From Verrucomicrobiota bacterium (GTDB taxonomy: Bacteria > Verrucomicrobiota > Verrucomicrobiia > Verrucomicrobiales > Akkermansiaceae), in the NCBI GenBank assembly GCA_017301995.1, contig JAFLEH010000006.1, positions 202,488 through 266,487 on the forward strand: a stretch of DNA of 64,000 bases, read 5' to 3'. This document shows, in pieces, positions 1 to 9,204 of this stretch. The position numbers and the translations under genes were made by a program. The notes beneath the pieces are model-generated. The model was not told the origin of the DNA, made no database searches, and saw only the letters and a list, made by a program, of their open reading frames with translations. Each line of letters opens with the position of its first letter. The first letter of the stretch is position 1.

Positions 1-265
1 CGGTCGCGTTCCTCCGGAGTCATGGACGGACCGCCGGGGTAGGGGTTTCCCGCGCCGTGAAACCCACGGCGCGGACCGGAACGGATGGAATGGACTGGCG
101 GAAAAAGCGGCGCACGGCACGGGAACTACCCCGGAGTCCACGCCATTTCAAGAACCGATATCCGTGATGGGGAAGGGGCTTGGTTGGTTTCTCGGAATCC
201 CCTTCCTCGTCGCACCCTGCATTTCCGTATGGCGTGGCGGGCTGGGGCGTGCCTAGTCTTCGCCC
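1..265. other. Left-edge non-coding stretch
   Basis: No convincing gene lies here. A minus-strand ATG at 21-23 reads out of the window as M-T-P-E-E-R-D and could be the start of a leftward gene, but only seven codons are visible and there is no Shine-Dalgarno-like sequence. The rest is G+C-rich and probably holds the divergent promoters for that possible gene and for the methyltransferase at 266. Confidence 0.35.
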
Positions 266-1270
266 GTGAACGCCGCGCTCGAGACGATGATGCTGGCCCT
301 CCGCGGGGAGGGCGGGCCGGGTGTGCCCCGGCGGGCGCTGATGATCGGCGCGGAACCGCATCCGGAATTCGGGGATTGGCCGGAAATCGTCGGCTGGCAG
401 CCGTTCAAACCGCTGGCCGACGCATGGGAGCGGGCGGGCCTTGCCAGGGAGGATTCTCCGCATGGATTCTATCCGCTGGTATTGGTGATGCCGGGAAAAT
501 CCCGCGATGAAACGCTGGCGTGGTTCGCCCTGGCCAGGGATTTGTTGGAACCGGGAGGACGGATCCTCGCCGCGATGCCGAACACCGCCGGAGCCGGGCG
601 CTTCGAGCAGGAATTCGCCCGCGCCTGCGGCGGCGTGACCTCGGTGCAGAAACACAAATGCCGGGCGTTTTGCTCGAACCCGGACGCTTCGTGGGATGTG
701 GAACTGCTCGGAGATTGGAAAAATCTTGGCAAAGTGCGGCAGGTTCCCGGCACCGGGTTTGTGGCCCAGGCCGGATTGTTCAGTTGCGACCATGTCGATC
801 CGGGATCGGCGTTGCTCGCGGAACATCTGCCCGGCGGCATCCGCGGCCGCGTGGCGGATCTCGGGGCCGGTTGGGGCTTTCTATCCGACGCGACGCTGCG
901 CCGCTGTCCCGGTGTGGCCGCCGTGGATCTCTACGAGGCCGATGCGAGAGCGCTCGAATGCGCGCGGATCAATCTGGCGAATTCCGATAGGCCGGTGGGC
1001 CATCACTGGCACGATGTGGCGGACGGCTTGCCGGGAACCTACGACGCGGTGGTGATGAATCCGCCGTTCCATCGCGGGCAGGATACCCGGGTGGATCTGG
1101 GACGCGCGTTCATCGCTGCGGCGGCCGGCGGACTGCGCCGGGGCGGCGCCCTCTATCTGGTGGCCAACCGCCAGTTGCCCTACGAGGCGGCGCTGGACGC
1201 CCATTCGTTTTCCTGGCGCCACGCCGGGGGGGATGCCACCTACAAGCTCATCCACGCGAGGAAGAGATAG
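266..1270 (+). CDS. RsmC/RlmG-like class I SAM-dependent RNA methyltransferase
   Basis: Probable S-adenosylmethionine-dependent guanine-N2 methyltransferase acting on ribosomal RNA in the cytoplasm. The 334-residue protein has the two-lobed layout of RsmC/RlmG: a degenerate N-terminal domain and a catalytic C-terminal Rossmann domain. SAM-binding motif I reads VADLGAGWGFLS at about residues 195-206. The amino-group methylation motif NPPFH lies at about 265-269 and is typical of N6-adenine or N2-guanine modifying enzymes. The start is a GTG at 266 without a clear ribosome binding site. It precedes a pseudouridine synthase, which fits a small rRNA-modification group. RsmC (16S m2G1207) is the closest named relative, but RlmG or a lineage-specific paralogue cannot be excluded. 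Confidence 0.8.
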   Translation: MNAALETMMLALRGEGGPGVPRRALMIGAEPHPEFGDWPEIVGWQPFKPLADAWERAGLAREDSPHGFYPLVLVMPGKSRDETLAWFALARDLLEPGGRILAAMPNTAGAGRFEQEFARACGGVTSVQKHKCRAFCSNPDASWDVELLGDWKNLGKVRQVPGTGFVAQAGLFSCDHVDPGSALLAEHLPGGIRGRVADLGAGWGFLSDATLRRCPGVAAVDLYEADARALECARINLANSDRPVGHHWHDVADGLPGTYDAVVMNPPFHRGQDTRVDLGRAFIAAAAGGLRRGGALYLVANRQLPYEAALDAHSFSWRHAGGDATYKLIHARKR

Positions 1271-1367
1271 GAGATGGGAGAATCAAGAGACAAGAGACAA
1301 GAGACAAGATGGGATACTTTGACTTAACATGTGAAAACGGAAGCTTCGGTGAAGGGGGGCGATTGAT
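1271..1367. repeat. Intergenic heptamer repeat CAAGAGA
   Basis: The gap holds a tandem heptamer (CAAGAGA three times plus CAAG) at about 1284-1308. The reverse complement (TCTCTTG) recurs in the intergenic tail at about 62263-62285 and 63660-63675. A purine-rich AAGGGGGG about 10 bases before the next start is one of the few Shine-Dalgarno-like sites in the window. Confidence 0.6.
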
Positions 1368-2084
1368 ATGAAACTGGTGAAATTGCTAGCCAATCTCGGG
1401 TATGGCTCCCGCAAGGAGGTCCAGCGGCTGATCCGGTCCGGCGCGGTGACCGACGACACCGGGCGGCCGCTTTCGGAAAGCGAGGTGCCCGCGCATGATC
1501 GGATCCGGTTCCGCGGCGAGGAACTCGATCCTCCATCGCCGCTGGTTCTGATGCTCAACAAACCCTGCGGCTACACTTGCGGCACCGACGATCCGGGCGC
1601 GGTGATCTACGATCTTCTGCCGGAACGTTTCGGCCAGCGGAATCCGGCGCTCAGCCCGGTGGGACGGCTCGACAAAGACACCAGCGGCCTGCTGCTGATG
1701 ACCGATGACGGGCAGTTGCTGCACCGGATCATCCATCCGAAGTCCGGCTGTTTGAAAGTCTATCACGCGACGCTCGATCGTCCGCTGGAGGGGCACGAGG
1801 GACCGTTGTTCGCGTCGGGCGAACTGGTGCTGCGCAATGAAACCAAGCCGCTCCTGCCCGCGCGGTTGGAAGTGGTCGGGGAAAAAGAGGCGCGGGTGAT
1901 TCTGCACGAGGGACGCTATCATCAGGTGCGCCGGATGTTCGCCGCCGCGGGCAATCATGTGCTCGACCTGCGGCGCGTGGCAATCGGCGGGTTGGCGTTG
2001 CCTGACGACCTGCCGGAGGGGGAATGGAGGATTCTGACAAACGAGGAAACCGCGGCGGTGTTCGCGGGCAAAAACACGGACTGA
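1368..2084 (+). CDS. rsuA: RsuA-family pseudouridine synthase
   Basis: Isomerises a specific uridine in rRNA to pseudouridine; RsuA itself modifies U516 of 16S rRNA. The 238-residue protein has an N-terminal S4 RNA-binding domain (about residues 1-60, GYGSRKEVQRLI) and then the catalytic domain. The signature GRLDKDTSGLL lies near residues 98-108, with the catalytic Asp after RL. The C-terminal block EGRYHQVRRMF is also typical. Length matches RsuA (about 230). The ATG at 1368 is preceded by an AAGGGGGG stretch. RsuA, RluE and RluF share this fold, so the exact target base is inferred. Confidence 0.88.
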   Translation: MKLVKLLANLGYGSRKEVQRLIRSGAVTDDTGRPLSESEVPAHDRIRFRGEELDPPSPLVLMLNKPCGYTCGTDDPGAVIYDLLPERFGQRNPALSPVGRLDKDTSGLLLMTDDGQLLHRIIHPKSGCLKVYHATLDRPLEGHEGPLFASGELVLRNETKPLLPARLEVVGEKEARVILHEGRYHQVRRMFAAAGNHVLDLRRVAIGGLALPDDLPEGEWRILTNEETAAVFAGKNTD

Positions 2085-2093
2085 AAAACATAT

Positions 2094-2696
2094 ATGCGCG
2101 ATTGGGAACAATGCTATCGGGATGGCAACACGCCGTGGGACAAGGGCGGTTCGGCTCCGCCGCTGGCGGAACTTTGCGAACGCCACGGGATCGCATTGTG
2201 GGGCGGCGGCCCGGTGCTGGTGCCGGGATGCGGCATGGGTCACGACGTCCGCGAGATTGCGGCGATGGGGCTGGACGTCGTGGGGGTGGATCTCGCACCC
2301 ACCGCCGTGGCTGTGGCCGCGGGAATGCCGGCCGCAGGATCGGAACGCTACGAAGCCGGAGATTTTCTCGATCCGCAGTGGCGGCAGGGCAGGACGTTTT
2401 CCGCGATCTGGGAGCACACCTGTTTCTGCGCGATCGATCCCGCCCTGCGGCAGCGCTACGCCGAGGCCGCGGCGGGATTGTTAGGCGAGGGAGGGATTTT
2501 CGCCGGAGTGTTCTATCTGGACCCGCACAAGCCCGGCGAGAGTCAGGAAGGTCCGCCATTCGGCGTGACGGCCGACGAATTGGACGAGCTGTTCCGCCCG
2601 TGGTTCGACCGGGTGGACGGCTGGGTTCCCACCACCGCCTACCCCGGCCGCGAAGGCCGCGAATGGCTCGCGGTTTTCAAAAGGCGGGCCGGCTGA
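2094..2696 (+). CDS. TPMT-family SAM-dependent methyltransferase
   Basis: A 200-residue class I methyltransferase of the thiopurine S-methyltransferase-like family. The N-terminus WEQCYRDGNTPWDKG is the characteristic TPMT/TehB-like opening. SAM-binding motif I is VLVPGCGMGHDV at about residues 42-53, followed by a D at the end of strand 2 (VVGVDLAPTA). It begins 9 bases after rsuA and is probably co-transcribed. Substrates in this family are thiols, selenols, halides or other soft nucleophiles; nothing in the sequence tells which. No Shine-Dalgarno sequence precedes the ATG. Confidence 0.85.
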   Translation: MRDWEQCYRDGNTPWDKGGSAPPLAELCERHGIALWGGGPVLVPGCGMGHDVREIAAMGLDVVGVDLAPTAVAVAAGMPAAGSERYEAGDFLDPQWRQGRTFSAIWEHTCFCAIDPALRQRYAEAAAGLLGEGGIFAGVFYLDPHKPGESQEGPPFGVTADELDELFRPWFDRVDGWVPTTAYPGREGREWLAVFKRRAG

Positions 2697-2741
2697 TCGC
2701 GGTCCGCGGCCGCGATATTCCTTGATTCCACGCTTTACGCT

Positions 2742-2767
2742 GGGGGTGGGGACTTGGTAAAACCCCC
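2742..2767 (+). promoter_or_regulatory. Hairpin directly upstream of lysA start
   Basis: GGGGGT at 2742-2747 pairs perfectly with ACCCCC at 2762-2767, leaving a 14-base loop. The stem ends five bases before the lysA ATG, where a Shine-Dalgarno sequence would be expected and none is seen. It may modulate translation start or merely mark a non-SD leader. Confidence 0.4.
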
Positions 2768-2772
2768 GCGCG

Positions 2773-4062
2773 ATGCATGGATTTTCCTATAAAAACGGCA
2801 GTCTTCACTGTGAAAACGTCGATCTGAACGAACTTGCGGCCCAGTATGGGACTCCGCTGTATGTGTATTCCGGCGGCACGATTCTGGACCATTTCACGCG
2901 GTTGGATCAGGCGCTGGCGGGGATCGACCACGAGGTTGCCTACGCGGTGAAGGCCAACTCCAATCTCTCGGTGCTGCGGTTGCTGGCAACCCAGGGCGCC
3001 GGGTTTGACATCGTGTCCGGCGGCGAGTTGTTCCGGGTGATCCGCGCGGGCGGCGATCCGGGGCATTGTACCTTCGCGGGCGTGGGAAAAACGCGGGATG
3101 AAATCGTCTATGCGCTGGAACAGGGGATCTACTCGTTCAACGTGGAGAGCGAGGCGGAACTCCGATATATCAATCAGGTTGCCGGTGAACTCGAGGTGAT
3201 CGCGCCGGTGGCGGTGCGGGTGAATCCGAACGTGGATGCCAAAACGCACAAATATATTTCCACGGGAAAATCCGAGAATAAATTCGGCGTGGATTTCGAG
3301 AAGATCGAGGACCTTTACGCCCGTGCGGCGGCGGAGCTTCCCAACATCCGCCTGCGCGGGTTGCAGATGCACATCGGGTCGCAGCTCACGTCGGTTGCGC
3401 CGTTCATCGAGGCGGTGGAAAAGGTGCGCCCGCTGGTGGAGCGGCTCAAGGAACGGCACGGGATCGAGTTCTGGTCGATCGGCGGCGGGATCGGGATCGT
3501 CTATCAGAATTCGCTCGAATCCGGTGATCCGGCATGGTGGAATGACCGCTTGCCGGAGGATCTGCCGCTGACCATCGAGCGCTACGGCAAGGAACTCGTG
3601 CCCCGTCTATCAGGACTGGGGCTGAAGATCGTGCTGGAGCCCGGCCGCTACATCGTGGGCAACGCCGGGGTGCTGCTCACCCGCTGCCTCTACGAGAAAA
3701 AGGGAGCTGCCAAGACGTTCAAGATCGTGGATGCGGGAATGAACGATCTGATCCGGCCCGCGCTCTACGAGGGGCATCACGAAATCGTGCCGCTCAACGA
3801 ACCCGCCGCGGGAACGCCGGTGACGGCCGATGTGGTGGGACCGATCTGCGAGAGCGGCGATTTTTTCTGTCAGAACCGCGAAATGGCGGATTTCCAACCG
3901 GGCGAAGCGGTCGCGCTGATGTCGGCCGGGGCCTATGGCTTCACGATGGCGTCCAACTACAACTCGCGGCCGCTGCCGGCGGAGGTGCTGGTGGAGGGCG
4001 ACACCGCCACGGTGGTTAGAAAACGCCAGACGCTGGAAGACATCATCGCGGGCGAGTTGTGA
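2773..4062 (+). CDS. lysA: Diaminopimelate decarboxylase
   Basis: Catalyses the last step of lysine synthesis, decarboxylating meso-diaminopimelate to L-lysine with PLP in the cytoplasm. The 429-residue protein is a fold-III PLP enzyme. The PLP lysine is in YAVKANSN near residue 59. The phosphate-binding glycine loop GGGIG is near 237, and the C-terminal catalytic block GPICESGDF with its active-site Cys is near 358. Length is normal (415-430). A G/C hairpin sits just before the ATG. The stop overlaps the start of the EamA gene by four bases, so the two are probably translated together. Confidence 0.95.
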   Translation: MHGFSYKNGSLHCENVDLNELAAQYGTPLYVYSGGTILDHFTRLDQALAGIDHEVAYAVKANSNLSVLRLLATQGAGFDIVSGGELFRVIRAGGDPGHCTFAGVGKTRDEIVYALEQGIYSFNVESEAELRYINQVAGELEVIAPVAVRVNPNVDAKTHKYISTGKSENKFGVDFEKIEDLYARAAAELPNIRLRGLQMHIGSQLTSVAPFIEAVEKVRPLVERLKERHGIEFWSIGGGIGIVYQNSLESGDPAWWNDRLPEDLPLTIERYGKELVPRLSGLGLKIVLEPGRYIVGNAGVLLTRCLYEKKGAAKTFKIVDAGMNDLIRPALYEGHHEIVPLNEPAAGTPVTADVVGPICESGDFFCQNREMADFQPGEAVALMSAGAYGFTMASNYNSRPLPAEVLVEGDTATVVRKRQTLEDIIAGEL

Positions 4063-4967
4063 GCGCGCGCCCCCCTGCCGGGCGGTATTTGCAGCTCCAC
4101 CTGCTGGTGGCGCTGCTGGCCACGACCGCGATTCTCGGCAAGCTGATTTCCTTGTCGGCGCCCGCGCTGGTGGCTTGGCGGACAGCGCTGGCGGCTCCGT
4201 GCGGGCTGCTGTTGGCGGGATGGCTGTTCCGCCGACGGGTGTTGCCGCCTCCGGCGCAACTGCTGAAAGTGTTGGGTGTGGGATGCATCGTGGGCGTCCA
4301 TTGGATGTGCTTTTTCGGAGCGATCAAGCTATCCAACATTTCCATCTGCCTCGCCGGGATGGCGACGGTATCGTTTTTCACCGCGTTCACCGAGCCGCTG
4401 ATGGAGCGCCGCCGGGTGAGGCCGCTGGAGGTGCTGCTGGGGATGTTGGTTTTGTTGGGAATCCTGCTGATCGCCGGATTCGAGCGGGGTCGCCTGGCCG
4501 GACTGGCGGTTGCGTTGTTAGGTGCGTTTCTGGCGGCGGTGTTTCCGGTTTTCAACCAGCATCTGGTCCGCCGCGAGGGAATGGATCCGCTGGTGATGGT
4601 GGGATGGGAAATGGTCGGCGCCTGGCTCGTGACAATGGCCCTGCTGCCGGTGTTCGACGGTCCGGGCGCCTACGCCGGAATGCTCGCGTGGCAGGGATTG
4701 GACTGGCTGTGGCTGCTATTGTTAGCCTGGGTTTGTACGGTGTTCGCCCACGCGTTCCACATCCACCTGCTGCGGCATCTGAGCGCCTACACGGGAAACC
4801 TGGCGATGAACTTCGAGCCGGTCTATGGAATCATGGCGGCGGCGCTGCTGTTTGGGGAACACCACGTGCTGCACCCGGGGTTTTATGCCGGGGCTTCCGC
4901 CATTCTGGCGGCGAATATCCTGCACCCGCTCATTCTCGGGTGGCTTGCCAGAAGGCAGCGACTTTGA
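4059..4967 (+). CDS. EamA/DMT-family transporter
   Basis: A 302-residue inner-membrane protein with about ten hydrophobic segments arranged as two EamA repeats, as in the drug/metabolite exporter superfamily (RhaT/YdcZ-like). It starts with GTG in a GTGA overlap with the lysA stop, which implies translational coupling. This position makes export of an amino acid, perhaps lysine, an attractive but unproven role. Charged and aromatic positions do not reveal the substrate. Confidence 0.85.
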   Translation: MSARPPAGRYLQLHLLVALLATTAILGKLISLSAPALVAWRTALAAPCGLLLAGWLFRRRVLPPPAQLLKVLGVGCIVGVHWMCFFGAIKLSNISICLAGMATVSFFTAFTEPLMERRRVRPLEVLLGMLVLLGILLIAGFERGRLAGLAVALLGAFLAAVFPVFNQHLVRREGMDPLVMVGWEMVGAWLVTMALLPVFDGPGAYAGMLAWQGLDWLWLLLLAWVCTVFAHAFHIHLLRHLSAYTGNLAMNFEPVYGIMAAALLFGEHHVLHPGFYAGASAILAANILHPLILGWLARRQRL

Positions 4968-5332
4968 GGTCGGGGGAGTACGGTCAGCGAGCTAACGGAT
5001 GTTGGGGAACACTCAATCCGAAATTCGAAGTTCAAGGTGGTTTGGAAACTTGGTTTACCGCTGAAGCGCTGAGAACCGCTGAGTACGCTGAGTGTTCTTT
5101 GATCGGAAAGCCAACATCGGAAGATGAATCCTATTCCGTCTGATTTTTTTAGTCTCCATTTCAGCGGCTTCAGCGATACTCAGCGGTTGATCCCGCTTTC
5201 CGGCGGGCCCCCTTCGGCGCTGCCGCTTCGCGCCAGTCTATCTCGCGTCCGCTCGGTTCAGTGGTCAGTAGGGTCATCCTTTCCTTCCGAAGGCAGGCCC
5301 AAAGAGGTCCGGCGTGGGGCGATCCAGTCACG
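4968..5332. repeat. Intergenic element E1 (CTGAG-rich inverted repeat)
   Basis: No gene is seen. From 5015 to about 5205 lies a degenerate repeat element. Its head AATCCGAAATTCGAAGTTC is followed by iterated CGCTGAG words (about 5068-5091). Iterated CAGCG/CTCAGCGG words in the opposite sense follow (5161-5186). It contains TTTGATCGGAAAGCCAACA, which recurs inverted near 24110. Related copies are at 23676-24167 and 34962-35395. Confidence 0.7.
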
Positions 5333-6868
5333 TCAGGCGTTCATGTCGCTCCATTTGCGGGCCATGCGGCCGAAGATGAAGAGGGCGATGGCGGCGACGA
5401 TGCCGATGGCGGCGAAGGGCAGCCAGATGACGTGCGGGTGATAGGTGTGCCAGAGCAACTGGGTGGCGGCCACCGGGTCGAGGCCGGAGAACTCCTGCAG
5501 GCGGGCCATCGCTTCGGTGCGCGGGATGCCGAGGGTGGATTCGAGGCTGGCCATGTTGCCATCCCAGGATTTGGTCTGGCCCATCGGGGTGTACTCGGCG
5601 ATGTAGCGCAGGGCGAGGTTGGCCTTCTCGCCGAACCGCTGATAGACGGTGCCGGCCAGCCAGGATCCTAGAAACACGCCGATGCCTACCGGGATGTTCA
5701 CATAACCCAGATAGAGTCCCTTCTTTCCGGGTGGCGCAATCAGCGCCAGGTATTCGCTTTTCTTGGGACCGGTCATCATTTCGCCGAGGGAGAACCCGAG
5801 CACGCCCAGCACGAGAATCCACGCGCTCTGCGTCCAACCGGCGACCAGCAGGCCCACGATGGCCATGCACATGCCGATCAGCATGGCCGACAGCGTGCGC
5901 ATGCGGCGGGTGAGCCACGACATGCCCACCACGCCGATGATGATGAAAAACGCGTTGAAGCTGAGCAACACGTTCTGCGGGACCATCGGCCCGCGCGGGG
6001 TTTGTTCGATGACCGATTGTCGGATACCCGCCGGAAGCCACCCGAGCGAGCGCGCCATCGGGCCGCTATCCACCCAGTCGGCGATGAAATTCGGCTGCAG
6101 GTCCCACAGTTGGAACATCATCAGCCAGAAGCACGACATGATGGCGATGAACGCGAGCAGGCGGGGTTCGGCGATGTTGGTTAGGGTGCGCCACAGGACC
6201 GCGCCGATCCCCTCGGTCTTCGACGCGCCGGATGGCACGTCCTTGAAGGTGAGCAGCAGCAGCAGATTGAGCGAGCTGAACGCGGCCGAGGCGATGAACA
6301 GATTGCGCCAGGCTTCCGGGGAATTGGCGGGCGCGCCGAACCAGCCCTTCAGCAGGAACAGCGAGGGCAGGAAATGGCCGACAAATGCTCCGACATTCAC
6401 CACCCAGTAGAAGACGCCCCATCCGACCGACGAGTTCTCCTTGGTCAACTGGTGCGCGAGCGATCCCTGGATGCCCGGTTTGAAAAACGCGGTACCGGTG
6501 GCCAGAACCAGAATGGCGGTTAGAAACGACCAGTAGTTGCTTACGCCGGGCACATCCCGCATGAACGCGATGCACAGATATCCGGCGATAATCGTGAACA
6601 CGGAGAACGCCATCGTCCGCTTGTAGCCGAAGCGGTCGGCAAGGCCGCCGGTGACGATCGGCAGGAACGATTGCACGATGGCCCACCAGGCGTAGATCGT
6701 GCCCTTGTCGGTGGCGGACAGGTGCAGGCCGCCGGGGTTGTCGGCCTGCATGATGTAGATGGGGGCCATCACCCGCAGGTTGTAGAAGGCGAGGCGTTCC
6801 CACATCTCGATGATGTTGAGCGTCCAGAAGGTGCGGCCGAGTTTGGGCTTGGCGGTGGGGTCGGTCAT
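5333..6868 (-). CDS. POT/PTR2-like MFS transporter
   Basis: A 511-residue, about 12-14-helix membrane protein of the proton-dependent oligopeptide transporter branch of the MFS. The diagnostic ExxER motif, EMWERLAFY, is at residues 21-29 of the first helix. TGGLADRFGYKRTM follows in the loop between helices 2 and 3. It probably imports di- or tripeptides or a related nitrogen compound with protons. Its ATG overlaps the rlmN stop by four bases (ATGA), fixing the start at 6868 although the frame stays open upstream. The operon order is rlmN then this gene. Confidence 0.85.
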   Translation of the reverse strand: MTDPTAKPKLGRTFWTLNIIEMWERLAFYNLRVMAPIYIMQADNPGGLHLSATDKGTIYAWWAIVQSFLPIVTGGLADRFGYKRTMAFSVFTIIAGYLCIAFMRDVPGVSNYWSFLTAILVLATGTAFFKPGIQGSLAHQLTKENSSVGWGVFYWVVNVGAFVGHFLPSLFLLKGWFGAPANSPEAWRNLFIASAAFSSLNLLLLLTFKDVPSGASKTEGIGAVLWRTLTNIAEPRLLAFIAIMSCFWLMMFQLWDLQPNFIADWVDSGPMARSLGWLPAGIRQSVIEQTPRGPMVPQNVLLSFNAFFIIIGVVGMSWLTRRMRTLSAMLIGMCMAIVGLLVAGWTQSAWILVLGVLGFSLGEMMTGPKKSEYLALIAPPGKKGLYLGYVNIPVGIGVFLGSWLAGTVYQRFGEKANLALRYIAEYTPMGQTKSWDGNMASLESTLGIPRTEAMARLQEFSGLDPVAATQLLWHTYHPHVIWLPFAAIGIVAAIALFIFGRMARKWSDMNA

Positions 6869-7971
6869 GCTGGGTTTGTGGGTTGGATCGGTGGCACGAT
6901 GCCCTCGGCGGTTTCCTGTTTCAGCCGGAGTTGGCCGCATGCGGCGTCGATGTCGTGGCCTTTCTCGAAGCGCAGGGTGGCGGTGACGCCGGCTTGTTGG
7001 AGCGTGTCGCGGAACGCGTGGCAGCGTTCTTCCGGCGGGCGTTGCCAATCGAGACCGGCCACCGTGTTGTAGGGAATGAGGTTGACCTTGGCGCGCAGGT
7101 GGCGGGCGTGGCGGGCGAGGATGGCGGCCTGCTCGCGCGAGTCGTTGATCCCGTCTATCAGAATGTATTCGAGCGTGAGCTTCTGGTTCTTGCGGGAGTT
7201 CCAGTAATCGAGCGCCGCGAACAACTCCGCGAGCGGCCACTTGCGGTTGACCGGCATGATTTTCTCGCGGACGTCGTCGGTGGCTCCGTGAAGCGAAATC
7301 GCGAGGCGGATCTGGCGCGGGTGTTCGGCCAGTTGGCGGATCTGCGGGACCAGGCCCGAGGTGGAGACGGTTAGGTGCCGGGCTCCCAGATGGAGGGTTT
7401 CCGGCGAGGTGATGAGTTCGATGGCGTCCAACAACTCCGGCAGGTTGGCCAGCGGTTCGCCCATGCCCATGAAGACCAGATTGTCCACGCGCTCGCCGGA
7501 GAGCTTTTCCGCGGCGAGGATCTGGCCGGTGATCTCCGCGGCGGTTAGGTTGCGGGTGAAGCCGGCGAGGCCGGACGCGCAGAATTTGCACCCGTAGGCG
7601 CAGCCGACCTGCGAGGAAACGCAGAGCGTGTGGCGGTCCGCCGGTTCGCCATAAAGCGCGGGGTTGGCGGGAATGAGCACGCTTTCCACATAGCGTCCGT
7701 CGTGGAGCCGGAAGAGAAACTTGCGGGTGGTGTCCGCCGATCCCTGGGTTTGGGCGTGGGCGAGGGGAGTCAGGCGGAACTTCTCCGCCAGCGCGGCGCG
7801 CAGGGCGGCCGGGAGGTTGGTCATTTCATCGAACGACCCCGCCTTCTTTTTCCAGACCCAATCGAGGATCTGTTTGGCGCGGAACGCCGGTTGGCCGGTT
7901 TCCGCGAGCCATGCCGCGATGGCGGCGGGCGGCAGTCCGGTGAGGGCGGGCGGTGGCGGTTCTGCGGTCAC
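6865..7971 (-). CDS. rlmN: Dual-specificity RNA methyltransferase RlmN
   Basis: Radical-SAM enzyme that methylates C2 of A2503 in 23S rRNA and often A37 of some tRNAs. The 368-residue protein carries the Fe-S cluster motif CAYGCKFC (Cys124, Cys128, Cys131). The second essential cysteine is in GHDIDAACGQL near the C-terminus. Length fits the family. It lies 13 bases after metX and overlaps the next gene by four bases, so the three genes may share a transcript. Confidence 0.95.
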   Translation of the reverse strand: MTAEPPPPALTGLPPAAIAAWLAETGQPAFRAKQILDWVWKKKAGSFDEMTNLPAALRAALAEKFRLTPLAHAQTQGSADTTRKFLFRLHDGRYVESVLIPANPALYGEPADRHTLCVSSQVGCAYGCKFCASGLAGFTRNLTAAEITGQILAAEKLSGERVDNLVFMGMGEPLANLPELLDAIELITSPETLHLGARHLTVSTSGLVPQIRQLAEHPRQIRLAISLHGATDDVREKIMPVNRKWPLAELFAALDYWNSRKNQKLTLEYILIDGINDSREQAAILARHARHLRAKVNLIPYNTVAGLDWQRPPEERCHAFRDTLQQAGVTATLRFEKGHDIDAACGQLRLKQETAEGIVPPIQPTNPA

Positions 7972-7984
7972 GGTTGGCGGCGGA

Positions 7985-9136
7985 TCACCGGGCTAACAAC
8001 CAGGCGATGTGCGGGGTGTAGAGGTTCGGCTCCAACAGAAACGAATCGTGGCCCTTGTCCGAATGCACGGTGATGTGCATCGCCTCGACTCCGGCGGTCT
8101 GGAGGTGTTTGACCAATTCGGCCTGTTCCTCCGGATAGAGACAGAAGTCGGAGTCGATGGAAAACACCAGCCATCGCTGCCCGGCGCGGTGGCAGCGGGA
8201 AAGCAGATCCTCGGGAGAATCGGCGTCGCCCTCGGCGGTGGCGTCATAGCGGGACCACATGTCAATGATCCGCAGATAGGTGTTCGCATCGAAGCGCCGG
8301 ACGAACTTTTTCCCCTGGTGGAGCATGTAGCTCTGGAACTGGTCGCGCACACGATACCACGCGAGCACGTCGTCGGCCTGGATCACATCCTGGCGGGCGC
8401 GGTTTTCGATGGCATCGAGGTGGACGAAGGTCTTGTGCGAGATCATCCGCGCCAGGGCGAGTCCGTAGAGCGGCGCCTGGCCGTCGTAGTAGTCGCCGCC
8501 GTTGAAATGCGGGTCGTTTTCGATGGCGAGGATCTGTTCGAACAGGATCAGCCGGTTGAGTACCGTGGTTTTGAATCCCGCGGCGATCGAGACCACGTTG
8601 CGGACCCGTTCCGGGTGGCGGGTGGCGAAGGTCAGGCCAACCAAGCCGCCGACCGACGGTCCGACGACCGCGTGCAGGCAGCCGATTTCCAGCGCGTCTA
8701 GCAGGCGTGCGAGCATGTCCGCCTGGTCTGAGGAGCTGACGGATGGGAATGCCGCGCCCCAGGGCTTGCCGGTGGCCGGGTTGACCGAGGTGGGGCCGGT
8801 GGTTCCGTAGCAACCGCCGAGGTAGTTGGCGCAGAGGACGAAATACCTGTCGGTGTCGATCGCCTTGCCGGGGCCGACCATGGTATCCCACCAGCCGTCG
8901 TGGAGTTCCGGTTGCCAGAAATCCCCGACTTCCGGGAGCGATGGATTGAACCCCGCGACGTGTTGGGAGCCGGAAAGCGCGTGGAGGACGAGGATCGCGT
9001 TGGACTTGTCCGTATTGAGTTCGCCCCACGATTCATAGGCCACGGTGATCTCCGGCAGCATCCCTCCCTCGCGCAGCCGGATGGGTGAGGCAGCGTCGCC
9101 GAGAGTGAGGAATCGCGTGGTGGTGGTCGTGGTCAC
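7985..9136 (-). CDS. metX: Homoserine O-acetyltransferase-like alpha/beta hydrolase
   Basis: Transfers an acyl group to homoserine as the first committed step of methionine synthesis in the cytoplasm. The 383-residue protein follows MetX throughout. It has LHALSGSQHVAG near residue 51, the GTTGPTSVNP block near 111, and the nucleophile elbow GPSVGG with Ser161. The C-terminal histidine is in HSDKGHDSFLLE. The usual family elbow is GGSMGG, so GPSVGG is a mild departure. The start is a GTG at 9136 followed by a run of Thr codons. Acetyl versus succinyl donor, or serine as acceptor, cannot be told from sequence alone. Confidence 0.85.
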   Translation of the reverse strand: MTTTTTTRFLTLGDAASPIRLREGGMLPEITVAYESWGELNTDKSNAILVLHALSGSQHVAGFNPSLPEVGDFWQPELHDGWWDTMVGPGKAIDTDRYFVLCANYLGGCYGTTGPTSVNPATGKPWGAAFPSVSSSDQADMLARLLDALEIGCLHAVVGPSVGGLVGLTFATRHPERVRNVVSIAAGFKTTVLNRLILFEQILAIENDPHFNGGDYYDGQAPLYGLALARMISHKTFVHLDAIENRARQDVIQADDVLAWYRVRDQFQSYMLHQGKKFVRRFDANTYLRIIDMWSRYDATAEGDADSPEDLLSRCHRAGQRWLVFSIDSDFCLYPEEQAELVKHLQTAGVEAMHITVHSDKGHDSFLLEPNLYTPHIAWLLAR

Positions 9137-9204
9137 GCGCAGACCCTACATGCGACCGGGCGGGGTGGCAAGCGCGGGAATGTCGGCGGCGATGGCCTGT
9201 TAGT

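Noticed and set aside
1386..2417. Long minus-strand reading frame opposite rsuA and the TPMT gene
   Set aside because: G+C-rich antisense shadow of two well-supported genes; Arg/His/Pro-rich with no family resemblance.
6869..7591. N-terminal extension of the POT transporter frame
   Set aside because: It lies wholly inside rlmN in another frame; transporter homology begins at the ATG overlapping the rlmN stop.
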